The notes beneath the pieces are model-generated. The model was not told the origin of the DNA. It was given only the letters and a program-made list of their open reading frames with translations, and searched no databases. The position numbers and the translations under genes are program-made. Of a stretch of DNA of 64,000 nt, positions 53,086-63,267 are shown piece after piece (position 1 is the first letter of the stretch; the number at the start of each line of letters is the position of its first letter). Location: the NCBI RefSeq assembly GCF_000172555.1, contig NZ_ABOX02000013.1:62001-126000 (forward strand). Direction: 5' to 3'. The stretch is from Pedosphaera parvula Ellin514 (lineage in GTDB: Bacteria; Verrucomicrobiota; Verrucomicrobiia; Limisphaerales; Pedosphaeraceae).

Positions 53086-53216
53086 AACCGACCGAAAATT
53101 ATGACTTTGCCAGATCATCAATGTGCCATTTCCTTCGGCGACGGCGACCGGATGGTTGGTCTGACGCCGACGTTGAAAGCTCGCTGAGATTAGATGAAAC
53201 CGCAGGCAAGCCTTGA
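53082..53216 (+). CDS. Possible 44-residue ORF after the HEAT-like pair
   Basis: ATG overlaps the stop of copy 2 (ATGA), exactly as copy 2 overlaps copy 1, and the frame starts with MKP like its neighbours (MKH). It has no anchor or HEAT motif and is Arg/Ser-rich. It may be the remnant of a third paralogue or a chance frame. Confidence 0.25.
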   Translation: MKPTENYDFARSSMCHFLRRRRPDGWSDADVESSLRLDETAGKP

Positions 53217-53226
53217 TGCGGTGCCG

Positions 53227-53613
53227 TCAGGCAGTTTGATGTGGCTCCCTATAATAAAGCAACCAACCGCGCGCAACCCAACACACGCCCCAGGCACTCC
53301 AGGCGTAGAGAAGATAACGCGAAACCTGCAACCAGGATTCACCGGCATCGAGCACATGAGGTGAACTCAACATTAATGTGACCCCAATCAAGCCCGGAAG
53401 CATTGCCAGGGCAAATGGAAGCCCAAGCAACAGGACAACCCGGCGACCCAGACGGGCCAGACCCACGCTCGTCACGGCGAGAAAGGCGCAACAACCGAAC
53501 GCCAAAGTCCACACGCTAATAGGAAGCATGATGGCAGCCAGTGCAGACAGAGAGAAAAAGACAATGAAGAAAGCCTTTGCAGGTTCCTTTGGATATTTGG
53601 TTGTTGGTGTCAT
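53227..53613 (-). CDS. Membrane protein, unknown
   Basis: The product is 128 residues with three to four membrane helices ('AFFIVFFSLSALAAIMLPI', 'VWTLAFGCCAFLAVTSVGLA', 'VVLLLGLPFALAMLPGLIGV', 'LLYAWSAWGVCWVARGWLL'). No named family. The start overlaps the stop of the upstream gene by ATGA. Confidence 0.65.
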   Translation of the reverse strand: MTPTTKYPKEPAKAFFIVFFSLSALAAIMLPISVWTLAFGCCAFLAVTSVGLARLGRRVVLLLGLPFALAMLPGLIGVTLMLSSPHVLDAGESWLQVSRYLLYAWSAWGVCWVARGWLLYYREPHQTA

Positions 53614-54137
53614 TGTTTTGGTGAGTGGCCCGTTGCGGACGGATCTACCACATTCGCTGCATCGACATCCTGAGCCGGGCCTCTGGAATTTTTTATCTGC
53701 TTGATCAGTGCTTCAATAAACGAATCAAATTTGGGAGCATCCTTTCCCGCACGTGCGATATCCAGGATGGCCAATCCTGCCGCGTTCTTGAACCGCAAGA
53801 ACTCAACCTTGCGGTAGGTGGCTGCGCACAAAATGAGGCCAGCCAAACCAACGGTGGCAATCATCCCTGGTGCCAGGGCTGTGAAAGACATTTTAAAACC
53901 GCTGACAAGAACAGTGGACGTTACGAAAGCGATTACCGCCATCCAAAGGCCAACTCCAAAGTTTACGTTGCGCACTCTCAACCGGTCGTAATTGGGGTCC
54001 AGAGTATTGAGAGGAATCACAGTTTCAAATTCCGAGTGCAGTGTCCTCTTGCCGTTCACGGCGAGCTTGTCTGAAAATAGGGTGAACTTGCGAGAACCGT
54101 CGAATCGAACTTCAGAATATGTGGCAATTGTCTCCAT
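53610..54137 (-). CDS. Membrane protein with two central helices, unknown
   Basis: The product is 175 residues. A soluble N-terminus (~1-55, beta-rich 'ATYSEVRFDGSRKFTLFSDKLAVNGK') is followed by two membrane helices ('GVGLWMAVIAFVTSTVLVSG', 'MIATVGLAGLILCAATY') and a C-terminal helix with 'FDSFIEALIKQIK'. The layout resembles small bacterial PH-like membrane proteins. It is translationally coupled to the next gene (ATGA). Confidence 0.65.
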   Translation of the reverse strand: METIATYSEVRFDGSRKFTLFSDKLAVNGKRTLHSEFETVIPLNTLDPNYDRLRVRNVNFGVGLWMAVIAFVTSTVLVSGFKMSFTALAPGMIATVGLAGLILCAATYRKVEFLRFKNAAGLAILDIARAGKDAPKFDSFIEALIKQIKNSRGPAQDVDAANVVDPSATGHSPKQ

Positions 54138-54281
54138 TTTCTTGGACCTGTTTGACCCTACAACACTCCCTCATGCCCCTCAAGAGCATTTAGTTACCAG
54201 GTGATGCCGGGTAAACTATGTTTTCTGAAGATGGCGATACAGGCCACGGCCAAGTTTAATTGTGGAAAAATCGACTCAGGT

Positions 54282-57200
54282 TCAGTTGCCGGAAATGCCG
54301 GGGTTATGTCGAAAACTTTCGGGTGGGCCAAGGTAACTCGGCTTCACCCCGCCGCAGTCCACGACGATTTTTTGCAACAAGACGCCGGGATCCACCATCC
54401 AGTATTTCAGCGTATGATAACCGGGCTTGGTCAACTGATGCGTGGAGTAAGTCCAGCGAGCGTTGTCGCCAACGACTTTTTCCCAGTCGGTATTTCCGTT
54501 CTGCGCCTTGTAGTCGGCCGGCACGGGCGTGATCATCTGTGGCTGCTCGTCGTCAATTGAAATGGCGACGCGCAATCCGCGTCCCGGGACAAAATTCAAT
54601 GTGGGCGAGGTGATGGTGGCCACTTTCACCGTGCCGGTGCTGAACAGATACATCTGGTATTCCAGGCACGGCGAATCCTTGCCGGGCGTCGCACTCGGCG
54701 CCGTTACGGGCTGGGTCGCGCGCAGGCCAGAAAGTGTGCGTCCGTAATCCTGGATTTTTATCCAGCGATTGGACCCGGCGGTGATGTTGCGCGTGAAATG
54801 TTCCGGCTCAATGGATACAAAACCTTCACCCTCCACAAAGCCGCGCAACGAATGGCGAGTTGGCTCCGTCGGGTTGAAGGCATTCACTCTCACGACCACT
54901 TCTTTGGCCGTGCCGATAAGTTTTACCGTGCCGCTGGCTTGGCCCTTCGGCGCCCCGTTCCAATCCACACTCACCCACAGGCGCTGGTCTTTTCCGAGGG
55001 TGCCGGTCGTTTCAGAAAGCTTGATCCACGGTTCGCTGATGCTGGCGGTGAACACAAAAGCATTTTTACCCCGGTTGAACACCTCAATGTAATGCCGGTG
55101 CTGGTTGAAGACATCGAACGACGGCAGCACGGCTTCATTGGTGGTGCGGGACCAGTCGGATTCAGAACCCTCCACGGCCACGCCCATTGCCGCCGAGGCG
55201 GGCACGTCGGTCTCGGTCAGGTGGATGGCGCATAGGCTGTTTTGAGGCGGATCATTCCAATTGGTGTAACCCAGATGCGTTTGATCCATAAAATGATTCC
55301 AATTGCCGCCGGCAAAAGTCTGGTTGAAATACGTCATCAAGTTGGTGTCTGCCGCGAAAAGTTGCCTGGTTTCGGCGGCATAGTCGTTCGCGCTCGCCCG
55401 GCCTTGCCGCTCGTACAATGCATTTTTCCCGGCGGCGAGATACAGTTCGTTCACGAGCGCGCTGGCCTTGGTGGGAAACAGCACCAATTCATAAAATGCA
55501 TCACGGCGGGCGACGGGCAGTTTTTGGAAAATCGCCTCGGCTTTCGAGCTGATGGCATTAAAGTCCGCCACCACGGTTTCCGCCTCCTGATAATTCACCA
55601 GGCTGTAAGTGCCGGGTGCGAGCATCTCGGGTTTGCGCCGGCCATTGTATTTGGTGTATTTGGAAATGATGTCCGCGATGTCGCCGGCATACGTCGGGCC
55701 AAATTCCCGTTCCGACCAGAGCCGGGTGTATTCATGAATGTTGGTATTGCCCCATCGTTGCGGATTCCAGGCCAGGTTCATGAAATACTCGAGCGGGAAT
55801 TCGCAACCTTTCAGGTGGCCGACGTTCACGATCCAAACTCGGTCGGCACCATATTCAACCGCGAGCGACATCTGATCCCAGACCTTGGCAATCGGGCTGG
55901 TGTTGAGCCACTGGTAATTGCGCGGGCTCCCGTGATAATCCAAATGATAATACACGCCCGCACCGCCGCTACGCTGGCGTTCCGCGGCGGTCGGCAGGCG
56001 GCGAACATTGCCCCAATTATCCTCAGCCCACAACAAGGTCACGTCGTCCGGCACACGCATTCCGGCGTTGTAAAAATCCAGAACCTCCTTGTAGAGACAC
56101 CAGACTTGGGGTACCCGGGTCACGTCGGGATTCTTCTCCTCGGCGATGATCTGCCGCTGCACGTCCACGATATGTTTGAGCAACTCCATGTTCGCCTCCG
56201 GCCCGCCTTCGGCCATTGGCGTGTCGTTCGCGCCGCGCAAACCAAGTGTGATCAGGCTTTCAAAATCCTTGTTTCGCCGGACGCCTTCGCGCCAGAAATT
56301 CTGGAGGACATCGGGATATTTTGCGTAGTTCCAGCTGCCCAGCGTCTTTTGATGGCGGCGATCCCACTCCTTTTGCGCTCGCAACATCGGCTCCTGATGC
56401 GAGGTGCCCATCACGATGCCGTATTCATCCGCCAACGCCGGGTTGTTCGTGTCGTCCTCGTTGAAGGCGTTGTTCCACATGGCCGGCCAGAGATAATTGC
56501 CCTTCAGCCGGAGGATTAGCTCGAAGATATTCGTGTAGAACGCATGGCTGTAATTCGCCACGTCCGGCGGCACCGGCGGATTGGTGCTGATCGGAACCGT
56601 GCCGTATTTCATTCCGATCCAGTTGCTCAAGTCCGGCCATTCGTCGTTCAGAAAAATCCCGCGATATTTCACCGCAGGCGGGCCTTGCACAAATTTTCCG
56701 GCTTTCACAAAAAGCTCGGAGTGTTGCGTTGGCGGCACGTCGGCCCAGTAATGCCACGGCGAAACTCCCATCTGTTCGGACAATTCGTAAATGCCGTAAA
56801 TCGTCCCACGCTTATCACTACCACAGATGACGAGGGCTTGTGCCACTCCGGGCAGGGGATGCGGCACCACTTGGATGAGCGCGGCTTCCCAACGGCCTCG
56901 AATGGAACTCACGTCAATCTTCCGCTCGGCCTCCAGCCAGTCAATCATCTCACAGCGGCCAATCGTTCCCACAATAATGACCTGCCGGCCGGAGACGGCC
57001 GAATCGTGCATCAACGTCGGCGTGATTCCGGAAACGCGACGCATATCGGTTTGCAGATCACCCGCCGCCCGCAACACGCCGGGCCAGTCGTTGGTGTCTG
57101 AATAGATTCCTGCCGCCTTGCCCTTGGTGAAGAGAGCGAAACTCCCGCGCCCGGCCGTGTTGTTCACGAAAGATTCCATTCCCAGCGCAAACAAGGATTT

Positions 57201-57284
57201 CTGACCAAGCGCTGTCAACACCAGCAGGCACAATATCGTTACCAGCCAGCTGCGATGCGTATTAAAGGGAATGCGGAGTTTCAT
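54282..57284 (-). CDS. GH115 xylan alpha-1,2-glucuronidase
   Basis: The product is 1000 residues with a signal peptide at ~1-33. The GH115 layout is clear: an N-terminal domain ('AAGDLQTDMRRVSGITP', 'VIIVGTIG'), then 'CGSDKRGTIYGIYELSEQMGVSPWHYWADVPP', 'RGIFLNDEWPDLSNW', 'LKGNYLWPAMWNNAFNEDD', 'MGTSHQEPMLRAQKEW' and 'LLWAEDNWGNVRRLP', which are family hallmarks including candidate catalytic acids in the NDE and ED positions. A C-terminal domain of ~200 residues completes the enzyme. It removes (4-O-methyl-)glucuronic acid side chains from xylan. It is the last gene of the xylan locus. Confidence 0.92.
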   Translation of the reverse strand: MKLRIPFNTHRSWLVTILCLLVLTALGQKSLFALGMESFVNNTAGRGSFALFTKGKAAGIYSDTNDWPGVLRAAGDLQTDMRRVSGITPTLMHDSAVSGRQVIIVGTIGRCEMIDWLEAERKIDVSSIRGRWEAALIQVVPHPLPGVAQALVICGSDKRGTIYGIYELSEQMGVSPWHYWADVPPTQHSELFVKAGKFVQGPPAVKYRGIFLNDEWPDLSNWIGMKYGTVPISTNPPVPPDVANYSHAFYTNIFELILRLKGNYLWPAMWNNAFNEDDTNNPALADEYGIVMGTSHQEPMLRAQKEWDRRHQKTLGSWNYAKYPDVLQNFWREGVRRNKDFESLITLGLRGANDTPMAEGGPEANMELLKHIVDVQRQIIAEEKNPDVTRVPQVWCLYKEVLDFYNAGMRVPDDVTLLWAEDNWGNVRRLPTAAERQRSGGAGVYYHLDYHGSPRNYQWLNTSPIAKVWDQMSLAVEYGADRVWIVNVGHLKGCEFPLEYFMNLAWNPQRWGNTNIHEYTRLWSEREFGPTYAGDIADIISKYTKYNGRRKPEMLAPGTYSLVNYQEAETVVADFNAISSKAEAIFQKLPVARRDAFYELVLFPTKASALVNELYLAAGKNALYERQGRASANDYAAETRQLFAADTNLMTYFNQTFAGGNWNHFMDQTHLGYTNWNDPPQNSLCAIHLTETDVPASAAMGVAVEGSESDWSRTTNEAVLPSFDVFNQHRHYIEVFNRGKNAFVFTASISEPWIKLSETTGTLGKDQRLWVSVDWNGAPKGQASGTVKLIGTAKEVVVRVNAFNPTEPTRHSLRGFVEGEGFVSIEPEHFTRNITAGSNRWIKIQDYGRTLSGLRATQPVTAPSATPGKDSPCLEYQMYLFSTGTVKVATITSPTLNFVPGRGLRVAISIDDEQPQMITPVPADYKAQNGNTDWEKVVGDNARWTYSTHQLTKPGYHTLKYWMVDPGVLLQKIVVDCGGVKPSYLGPPESFRHNPGISGN

Positions 57285-57362
57285 CGAAATTATTTAGCGG
57301 GTGGAAATCTTCGCTGATTTCCAGGCGACGCTGCTTCCATCACATTTCGGTGTGGTAACCTT

Positions 57363-59066
57363 TCACCGCTCTCTGACATCAGGAGCAGATGGCGTGCTGG
57401 CGGATTGAACGGTATCCTGGCCGTCATATTCAAACCAGTCAAAATCCGCCGGCGTGGTGTTGGCCTGGCCGTTTCCCGAGGCGAACATTCCCACGATGAC
57501 GCCGGTGAAGTCAAAGGCAGCCCCTTTCTGAGCCGTGAGCGTTTCCGTCGATAAATCCCTGGTGCGCGCCGAACCGAGCCGGTGTTTCAGGCCATCGGTG
57601 CCGGCCCAGAAAAACTCATAGCTCAAAGGGGCGGCTTGAATGCTCAACACCAGTCCGCCGGCCGGCACCTCCTGATAAATCACCGGTTCAACCACCTGTC
57701 CGTCCAACACCTTGCGGAGGCCGACCGACCGTTTGCCGTCGTGCCTGGTCACGACAATTTCGACATGATTCCGGTCATTACCCCGCAGCACGAGGCCGGC
57801 CTCCTCGTTGGTTTGCTGCGGTTCAAACGAGATTTTGGCGGCCATGCGGGAGTTAAAATCTGTCTGGCAGCGGCCCACAAAAGTGGGTGAAGCCACATCG
57901 TTCAAACTTACGGCCGAACCTTTCAGGCGCAGCCAGCCGGGTCGCTCTGTCAGCGAATAATTCTGCATCTCCGGGTTGCGAATGAACGTCCAGCACGGTC
58001 GAAGACTGGCCGCCTCAAATTCATCCCGCGCCGGTTCGTCCGGCCAGGGATGTGGCGGTAGTTTCGGTGCCTTGACCGTGGCAGCAATCGGTTTCCCATC
58101 GTTGATTACGGGCCAGCCATTTTCCCAGGTGACCGGCGCAAGAAATGTCTCCCGGCCGAGGTGATGAAACTGGCCGCCTTGCGGACGAAAACCGAGAAAC
58201 GCCACCCACCAACCATCAGGTGTCTCAACCAGGTCGCCGTGACCCATCGCCTGGAATGGATTTTCCGGCAAATGGCGGTGAGTGAGGATCGGATTCTTTG
58301 GATCGGGCTCAAACGGCCCCCACGGCGAATCACTGCGGGCGACGGTCAGGGAATGATCGTAGCTCGTGCCGCCTTCGGAAATCATCAGGTAATATTTGCC
58401 GTTGATTTTGTAAAGATGCGGCCCTTCCGGCCATCTCCCACCGGTGCCGCGCCAAAGTTCCTTGATGTCACCCTCCAGTTTTCCGGTCTGCACATTCAAC
58501 AATTGCTGCCCGGAGAAACCATGTTCGCCGCCGACCTGCCGCGTATAATACACCTTGCCGTTGTCATCAAAAAAGAGCGACGGATCGATGCCATCCTTGT
58601 CGAGCCAGACAGGATCAGACCACGGTCCGGCGGCATTGGTGGACGTGACGTAGAAATTGCCTCCGCCCCAGACCAACGTGGTGATCATGTAAAAAGTTCC
58701 GTCGTGGTAACGCAACGTCGGCGCAAAAATACCGCCGGAGGCGCGCATATGATCCAGATTCAACTGGCTTTTCCGCGTTAACACGTGACCCAGCTGCTGC
58801 CAATGAACCAGGTCGCGACTGTGAAAAATCGGCACGCCGGGGAAATACTCAAACGAGCTGTTGACCAGATAAAAGTCGTCCCCCACACGGCAGATGCTGG
58901 GGTCGGCGTGGAATCCTGGAATGACCGGCTCATTGAACATGGCGGAGGCGGAATTGACACTTTCCACCGCATGAGCCATGAAAGCCGTCGCTCCAAATTT
59001 TATCACCACGGCCAAAGCCAGCAGTCGCTGTGGCATCATTCGACGGAAGATTGGCAACGTGGCCAT
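57363..59066 (-). CDS. GH43 beta-xylosidase/arabinofuranosidase with C-terminal beta-sandwich
   Basis: The product is 567 residues. A signal peptide is followed by the five-bladed propeller: catalytic base Asp in 'IPGFHADPSICRVGDDFYLV', pKa-modulating Asp in 'DGIDPSLFFDDNGKVYY', and general-acid Glu in 'RWPEGPHLYKINGKYYL'. The C-terminal ~200 residues are the GH43_C2-type concanavalin-like domain ('EAGLVLRGNDRNHVEIVVTR'). It likely releases xylose or arabinose from xylo-oligosaccharides in the periplasm or outside. It sits 78 bases upstream of GH115 and 72 bases downstream of xylA. Confidence 0.92.
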   Translation of the reverse strand: MATLPIFRRMMPQRLLALAVVIKFGATAFMAHAVESVNSASAMFNEPVIPGFHADPSICRVGDDFYLVNSSFEYFPGVPIFHSRDLVHWQQLGHVLTRKSQLNLDHMRASGGIFAPTLRYHDGTFYMITTLVWGGGNFYVTSTNAAGPWSDPVWLDKDGIDPSLFFDDNGKVYYTRQVGGEHGFSGQQLLNVQTGKLEGDIKELWRGTGGRWPEGPHLYKINGKYYLMISEGGTSYDHSLTVARSDSPWGPFEPDPKNPILTHRHLPENPFQAMGHGDLVETPDGWWVAFLGFRPQGGQFHHLGRETFLAPVTWENGWPVINDGKPIAATVKAPKLPPHPWPDEPARDEFEAASLRPCWTFIRNPEMQNYSLTERPGWLRLKGSAVSLNDVASPTFVGRCQTDFNSRMAAKISFEPQQTNEEAGLVLRGNDRNHVEIVVTRHDGKRSVGLRKVLDGQVVEPVIYQEVPAGGLVLSIQAAPLSYEFFWAGTDGLKHRLGSARTRDLSTETLTAQKGAAFDFTGVIVGMFASGNGQANTTPADFDWFEYDGQDTVQSASTPSAPDVRER

Positions 59067-59138
59067 AGGATAAAAATTTAATGTTCGGCACCCGCGTTCA
59101 CGGAAGCCAGGAGCATACCGTTAATCATGCGAGTTTTC

Positions 59139-60452
59139 TCAAATGAATTCATTGATAAGATTTTCGAGGAATTCCTGACGGCCGCTGGTATTCGGCGTCA
59201 CTTCACCCTTCTTGAGCATGTAAGCTTCCAGTTCTTTCATCGTGGCTTTACCGGATTCAATCTTAGAACCGAGGCTGGAGTCCCAGCTTGCGTAGCGTTG
59301 CTTCACAAACTCCGCCAACCGTCCATCCTTGCGAATCGCCGCCGCGATTTTCAGTCCCCGCGCAAACGCATCCATCCCGCCAATGTGCGCGTAGAACAGA
59401 TCCACCGGCTCGAAACTTTCCCGCCGCACTTTCGCGTCAAAATTCACGCCGCCGGTTTTGAAGCCACCATATTTCAACACACTCAACATCGTGTAGGTGG
59501 TCAGATAAATGCTCGTCGGGAACTGATCCGTGTCCCAGCCGAGCAATTCGTCGCCGGTATTCGCGTCAATCGAACCCAGCGCCCCCGCTGCCCCCGCCAC
59601 TTCCAGCTCATGCTGCATCGTGTGGCCCGCCAGCGTTGCGTGGTTGGTTTCGATGTTCAGTTTGAAGTGTGGCAACAGGCCATGCTCCCGTAGGAAGTTC
59701 AGGCACGCCGCCGCGTCCGAATCATACTGATGCTTCGTCGGCTCCTTCGGCTTCGGTTCGATGTAAAACTGGCCTTTGAAACCGATCTGCTTCTTGTAAG
59801 CCACCGCGAGGTGGAGCAGTTTCGCCAGATGCTGCTGCTCGCGTTTCATGTCGGTGTTGAGCAGGGTCATGTAGCCCTCGCGACCACCCCAGAACGTGTA
59901 GCCTTCCCCGCCGAGCTCGTGTGTTACTTCCATCGCCTTCTTCACCTGCGCGGCGGCGTAGGCGAAGACATCGACATTGCAACTCGTGCTGGCACCATGC
60001 ACGAAACGCGGGTTGGAGAACAAATTCGCCGTGCCCCACAACAGCTTGATGCCGGTGCGTTTCTGTTCTTCCTTCAACACTTTGGCGACGGCGTCAAAAT
60101 TCTTGTTCGATTCGGCCAGCGTCCTGCCTTCCGGCGCAACATCCCGGTCATGCCAGGCGTAATAGGGTGCACCGAGTTTCTCGATGAACTCGAAAGCGAC
60201 GCGCACGCGGTTCTGAGCGTTCTTGACACTGTTGCTGCCGTCGTCCCACGGACGCTGCATCGTCCCCGCGCCAAACGGATCGCTGCCGGTGCCCCGGAAC
60301 GTGTGCCAATACACCACGGCGAATCGGAGATGGTCGCGCATGGTTTTGCCGGCGACGATTTCGTCGGGATTGTAATGCTTGAACGCCAGCGGGTTTTTGG
60401 ACTTCGGACCTTCGTAGGCGATGGCGGAGATTTTTTTGAATGTGTTGCTCAT
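59139..60452 (-). CDS. xylA: Xylose isomerase
   Basis: The product is 437 residues, class II length. Catalytic and metal residues sit in '[13 protein letters not shown]' (catalytic His), '[17 protein letters not shown]', '[17 protein letters not shown]' (metal Glu), '[19 protein letters not shown]' and '[19 protein letters not shown]'. It converts D-xylose to D-xylulose in the cytoplasm, the first step after import. It lies between GH10 and GH43 in the locus; xylulokinase is not in the window. Confidence 0.97.
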   Translation of the reverse strand: MSNTFKKISAIAYEGPKSKNPLAFKHYNPDEIVAGKTMRDHLRFAVVYWHTFRGTGSDPFGAGTMQRPWDDGSNSVKNAQNRVRVAFEFIEKLGAPYYAWHDRDVAPEGRTLAESNKNFDAVAKVLKEEQKRTGIKLLWGTANLFSNPRFVHGASTSCNVDVFAYAAAQVKKAMEVTHELGGEGYTFWGGREGYMTLLNTDMKREQQHLAKLLHLAVAYKKQIGFKGQFYIEPKPKEPTKHQYDSDAAACLNFLREHGLLPHFKLNIETNHATLAGHTMQHELEVAGAAGALGSIDANTGDELLGWDTDQFPTSIYLTTYTMLSVLKYGGFKTGGVNFDAKVRRESFEPVDLFYAHIGGMDAFARGLKIAAAIRKDGRLAEFVKQRYASWDSSLGSKIESGKATMKELEAYMLKKGEVTPNTSGRQEFLENLINEFI

Positions 60453-60551
60453 TAAATGCTTTGCGTGTGTTTGTGGTGTCGGCTGGGCAGGTTTACAGCA
60501 CCTGCGCCATTAAATTGGAGGTGGTGCAGTGGATAATTTTTACCGAAGTTA

Positions 60552-61718
60552 TCAAGGCTGATTCAAACTGATACTTTCATCCACCGTCGAACGTCGGGTG
60601 GTTTTGATCTGGCGGGCGGTTTCCAGCACGCTCGCGTAAGCTGGCTTGGGCTTGTCTTCCCGGTCAAAGAGCAGCGGATAATTGGTCCGGCCCTTCACCG
60701 GCCAGTTGTTCAGCCAGGAACCGCCGTCGGCCACGCCCCAGAACGTCACCCGTTCCATGTCCGCGTGGTGTTTGACATACACGGCAAATAGTTCAGCGTA
60801 ACGCCGCGCGAGCGCCTGCTGGACGGACTTGGGCAGCCCGTTGGTGTAAGGATTGAGTGCGGGGTTTTGGGCGACTTTGAGCCCCACGTCCGCACCGGTG
60901 CCTGCACCGGCAGCGGGAAGCACATCCACGTCCAACTCGGTGATGCTCACCTTTACGCCCAGGCGGCTGAAGGCTGTGATTGTGTCACTCACTTGTTTTG
61001 CGGTGGGCCAGTCCAGATGTGCGTGTTCTTGAACGCCCACCGCCACCAGATGAATGCCCGCCGCCTGGAGTTGTTTGACCAGAGCGACCGCTCCGGCGCA
61101 TTTGGCGGGATTTTCCAACGCATAATCATTGTAGTATAGCTCTGCCTCCGGATCGGCGTCGTGGGCGAACTGATACGCTTTCACGAGAAATTCAGGCCCG
61201 ATGATTTTAAGCCACGGCGACGGACGCAAGGTACCGTCCTCGTCCAACGCCTCATTCACCACGTCCCAACCTTTCACACGTCCCTTATAACGACCGACCA
61301 CCGTCTGGATGTGATTGCTCATGCAGTTGAGCAGTGTCGCGCGATCAACCGGCTTGCCATTCGGGCCTCGAAAAACCCAGTCCGGCGTCTGGTGATGCCA
61401 GACCAGCGTGTGGCCGATGGTGAACATGTGGTTGTGCTCGCCAAAGGTAACAAAACGGTCCGCCGGATCGAAGTTGAATCGGCCCGGTTCCGGGTGGATA
61501 CTTTCCCACTTCAATACATTTTCCGGCGTGATGGAGTTGAACTGCTTTTTCACGAGCGTGGCCTCCATGCCGTTTGAACTGGTGAACTGCGATTCATTCA
61601 GTGCCACGCCCACAAGGAAACGGTCCTTGAAGGCGTCTTTCAGCGTGGGCTGGGCGAGGCCGACACTGGTTACGGCCAATACGACCGTGCTGGTCAGACA
61701 AAACAGGTTTAATTTCAT
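60552..61718 (-). CDS. GH10 endo-1,4-beta-xylanase
   Basis: The product is 388 residues. A signal peptide at 1-22 ends 'SVGLA'. The (beta/alpha)8 barrel shows 'NSITPENVLKWESIHPEPG', 'GHTLVWHHQTPDWVF', acid/base Glu in 'VKGWDVVNEALDEDG' and nucleophile Glu in 'VSITELDVDVLP', then 'FWGVADGGSWLNNWP'. No carbohydrate-binding module is attached. It cleaves the xylan backbone outside the inner membrane. Its start overlaps the transporter stop by ATGA, so the two are translationally coupled. Confidence 0.95.
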   Translation of the reverse strand: MKLNLFCLTSTVVLAVTSVGLAQPTLKDAFKDRFLVGVALNESQFTSSNGMEATLVKKQFNSITPENVLKWESIHPEPGRFNFDPADRFVTFGEHNHMFTIGHTLVWHHQTPDWVFRGPNGKPVDRATLLNCMSNHIQTVVGRYKGRVKGWDVVNEALDEDGTLRPSPWLKIIGPEFLVKAYQFAHDADPEAELYYNDYALENPAKCAGAVALVKQLQAAGIHLVAVGVQEHAHLDWPTAKQVSDTITAFSRLGVKVSITELDVDVLPAAGAGTGADVGLKVAQNPALNPYTNGLPKSVQQALARRYAELFAVYVKHHADMERVTFWGVADGGSWLNNWPVKGRTNYPLLFDREDKPKPAYASVLETARQIKTTRRSTVDESISLNQP

Positions 61719-63253
61719 ATCGTAATCGTTTCAACTCCCGGCGGCGCAGAGCGGCGTCGGCGCGCAGCGAGATCCTCGGCCATTTCAACCGTGGCCTTTT
61801 TGTTCAGTTTATAGGCGCAGAGCAATAACGTGCAGACCGCAAAGAGAATTCCCACCACCAGCCCGGTGGTTTCGCGAAAACCCGCCACGGCATCCGGCGC
61901 GTCCGGCAGCTTGGTGTCGTAGTTAAAAAATCCCGCCATGATCCAAAGGAACGATGCCGAGCCGAGCGCCAGACCCGCTTTCAAGGTGAAACCGATCGTG
62001 GCAAAAACCATCCCTGTGAAGCGCCGGCCGGTTTTCCACTCGGAATAATCTGCCACGTCGGCGTAGATCGCCCAGATCAATGGCACAGTCGGCGCGTAAA
62101 CGATGGAGCCAAGAATTGTCAGCGCCACCATCCCGTTCACCGATGTCGGCGGCAGCAGGTAAAAGGCGAAAGCATTCAATGCCGAGAGACCAAAACCCGC
62201 CACGGCCACGGCTTTCTTACCAAAGCGCCGTGCAAAAGACATCGAGAGCATGATGACGATAATCGTCGTGGTGGTGCCAATCATGTTGACGATGCTGTTG
62301 AACACGTCGGCGACGTTGGTGCTGGTGAGGTTCGCTTTATCGCCGTGAACGATGTAACCGAGCCATTCCAGCACACCGCCCGGCTTGGGCGCATCAGGCG
62401 CAAGCGCGGGCGCGGTCAAACCGAGTTGGTGCACCCAGTCAAACATCGCCACCTTGTCCGCGTAATGATGGTAGTAGTTGTAGCTGGCACCGCCTCGGAA
62501 CGAGAGAATGGCAAAATGTACGAGCGTCATCAGCGCCATGATCCTCCACGGACTGTTCTTGAGCAGGTCCGCAAAATCCTGTTTAGGCGGGGTTTTCGCC
62601 TCCGCCAACGGCTGCACACGTTCGCGCGTCGTTAAAAATGCCGTTAGAAACAAGATCAAACAGACTGCCGCCCAAATCGTCATGGTAATCTGCCAGCCGT
62701 ATTGCCGGTCGTGCCCCACCGCGAATTTGGCTACCAGCGGCAACGTGAAACCGCCGACGATGAATTGGGCGATATTGACGGCGATGAAACGGTAGGAATT
62801 GAGCCGGGCGCGCTCATTTAAATCAGCTGTCATCACCGCGCCCAACGCCGAATACGGCATGTTGTTCATCGAATAGAGTGTCATCAGCATCGTGTTGGTG
62901 ATGACGGCGTAGGCAATCATCGCGCCCATGCTCCAGCCTTTCGGCGTGGTGTAGGCCAGGATCATCACCACGGTCCACGGCACCGCCGTCCACAATATCC
63001 ACGGACGAAACCGGCCCCAGCGCGTGCGGGTGCGGTCGGCCAGCACACCCATGATCGGATCGAAAACCGCGTCCCATAAACGCGGCCACAGCAGGATTGC
63101 AGCGGCAGCGCTGGCGGTCAGCCCAAAGACGTCTGTGTAAAAATTCAACTGAAACAAAATCATGGACATGAACACGAAGTTCGCCGCCGCGTCCGCACCG
63201 CTGTAACCTGCCTTCTCAGTGAAGGTCAGGTTTTGCTGAAATTGTTCGTTCAT
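61715..63253 (-). CDS. GPH-family (glycoside-pentoside-hexuronide) cation symporter
   Basis: The product is 512 residues with 12 predicted membrane helices. 'EKAGYSGADAAANFVFM' at the N-terminus, 'LLWPRLWDAVFDPIMGVLADRTRTRWGRFRPWIL' (the family DxxxDPxxGxxxDxxxxRxGxxRPW signature) and later 'PLIWAIYADVADYSEWKTGRR' are typical. It imports xylo-oligosaccharides, xylosides or glucuronides with Na+ or H+. In this locus it connects GH3/GH10 hydrolysis to the cytoplasmic xylose isomerase. The last residues are basic. Confidence 0.93.
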   Translation of the reverse strand: MNEQFQQNLTFTEKAGYSGADAAANFVFMSMILFQLNFYTDVFGLTASAAAAILLWPRLWDAVFDPIMGVLADRTRTRWGRFRPWILWTAVPWTVVMILAYTTPKGWSMGAMIAYAVITNTMLMTLYSMNNMPYSALGAVMTADLNERARLNSYRFIAVNIAQFIVGGFTLPLVAKFAVGHDRQYGWQITMTIWAAVCLILFLTAFLTTRERVQPLAEAKTPPKQDFADLLKNSPWRIMALMTLVHFAILSFRGGASYNYYHHYADKVAMFDWVHQLGLTAPALAPDAPKPGGVLEWLGYIVHGDKANLTSTNVADVFNSIVNMIGTTTTIIVIMLSMSFARRFGKKAVAVAGFGLSALNAFAFYLLPPTSVNGMVALTILGSIVYAPTVPLIWAIYADVADYSEWKTGRRFTGMVFATIGFTLKAGLALGSASFLWIMAGFFNYDTKLPDAPDAVAGFRETTGLVVGILFAVCTLLLCAYKLNKKATVEMAEDLAARRRRSAPPGVETITI

Positions 63254-63267
63254 GATTTGAATGTTTT

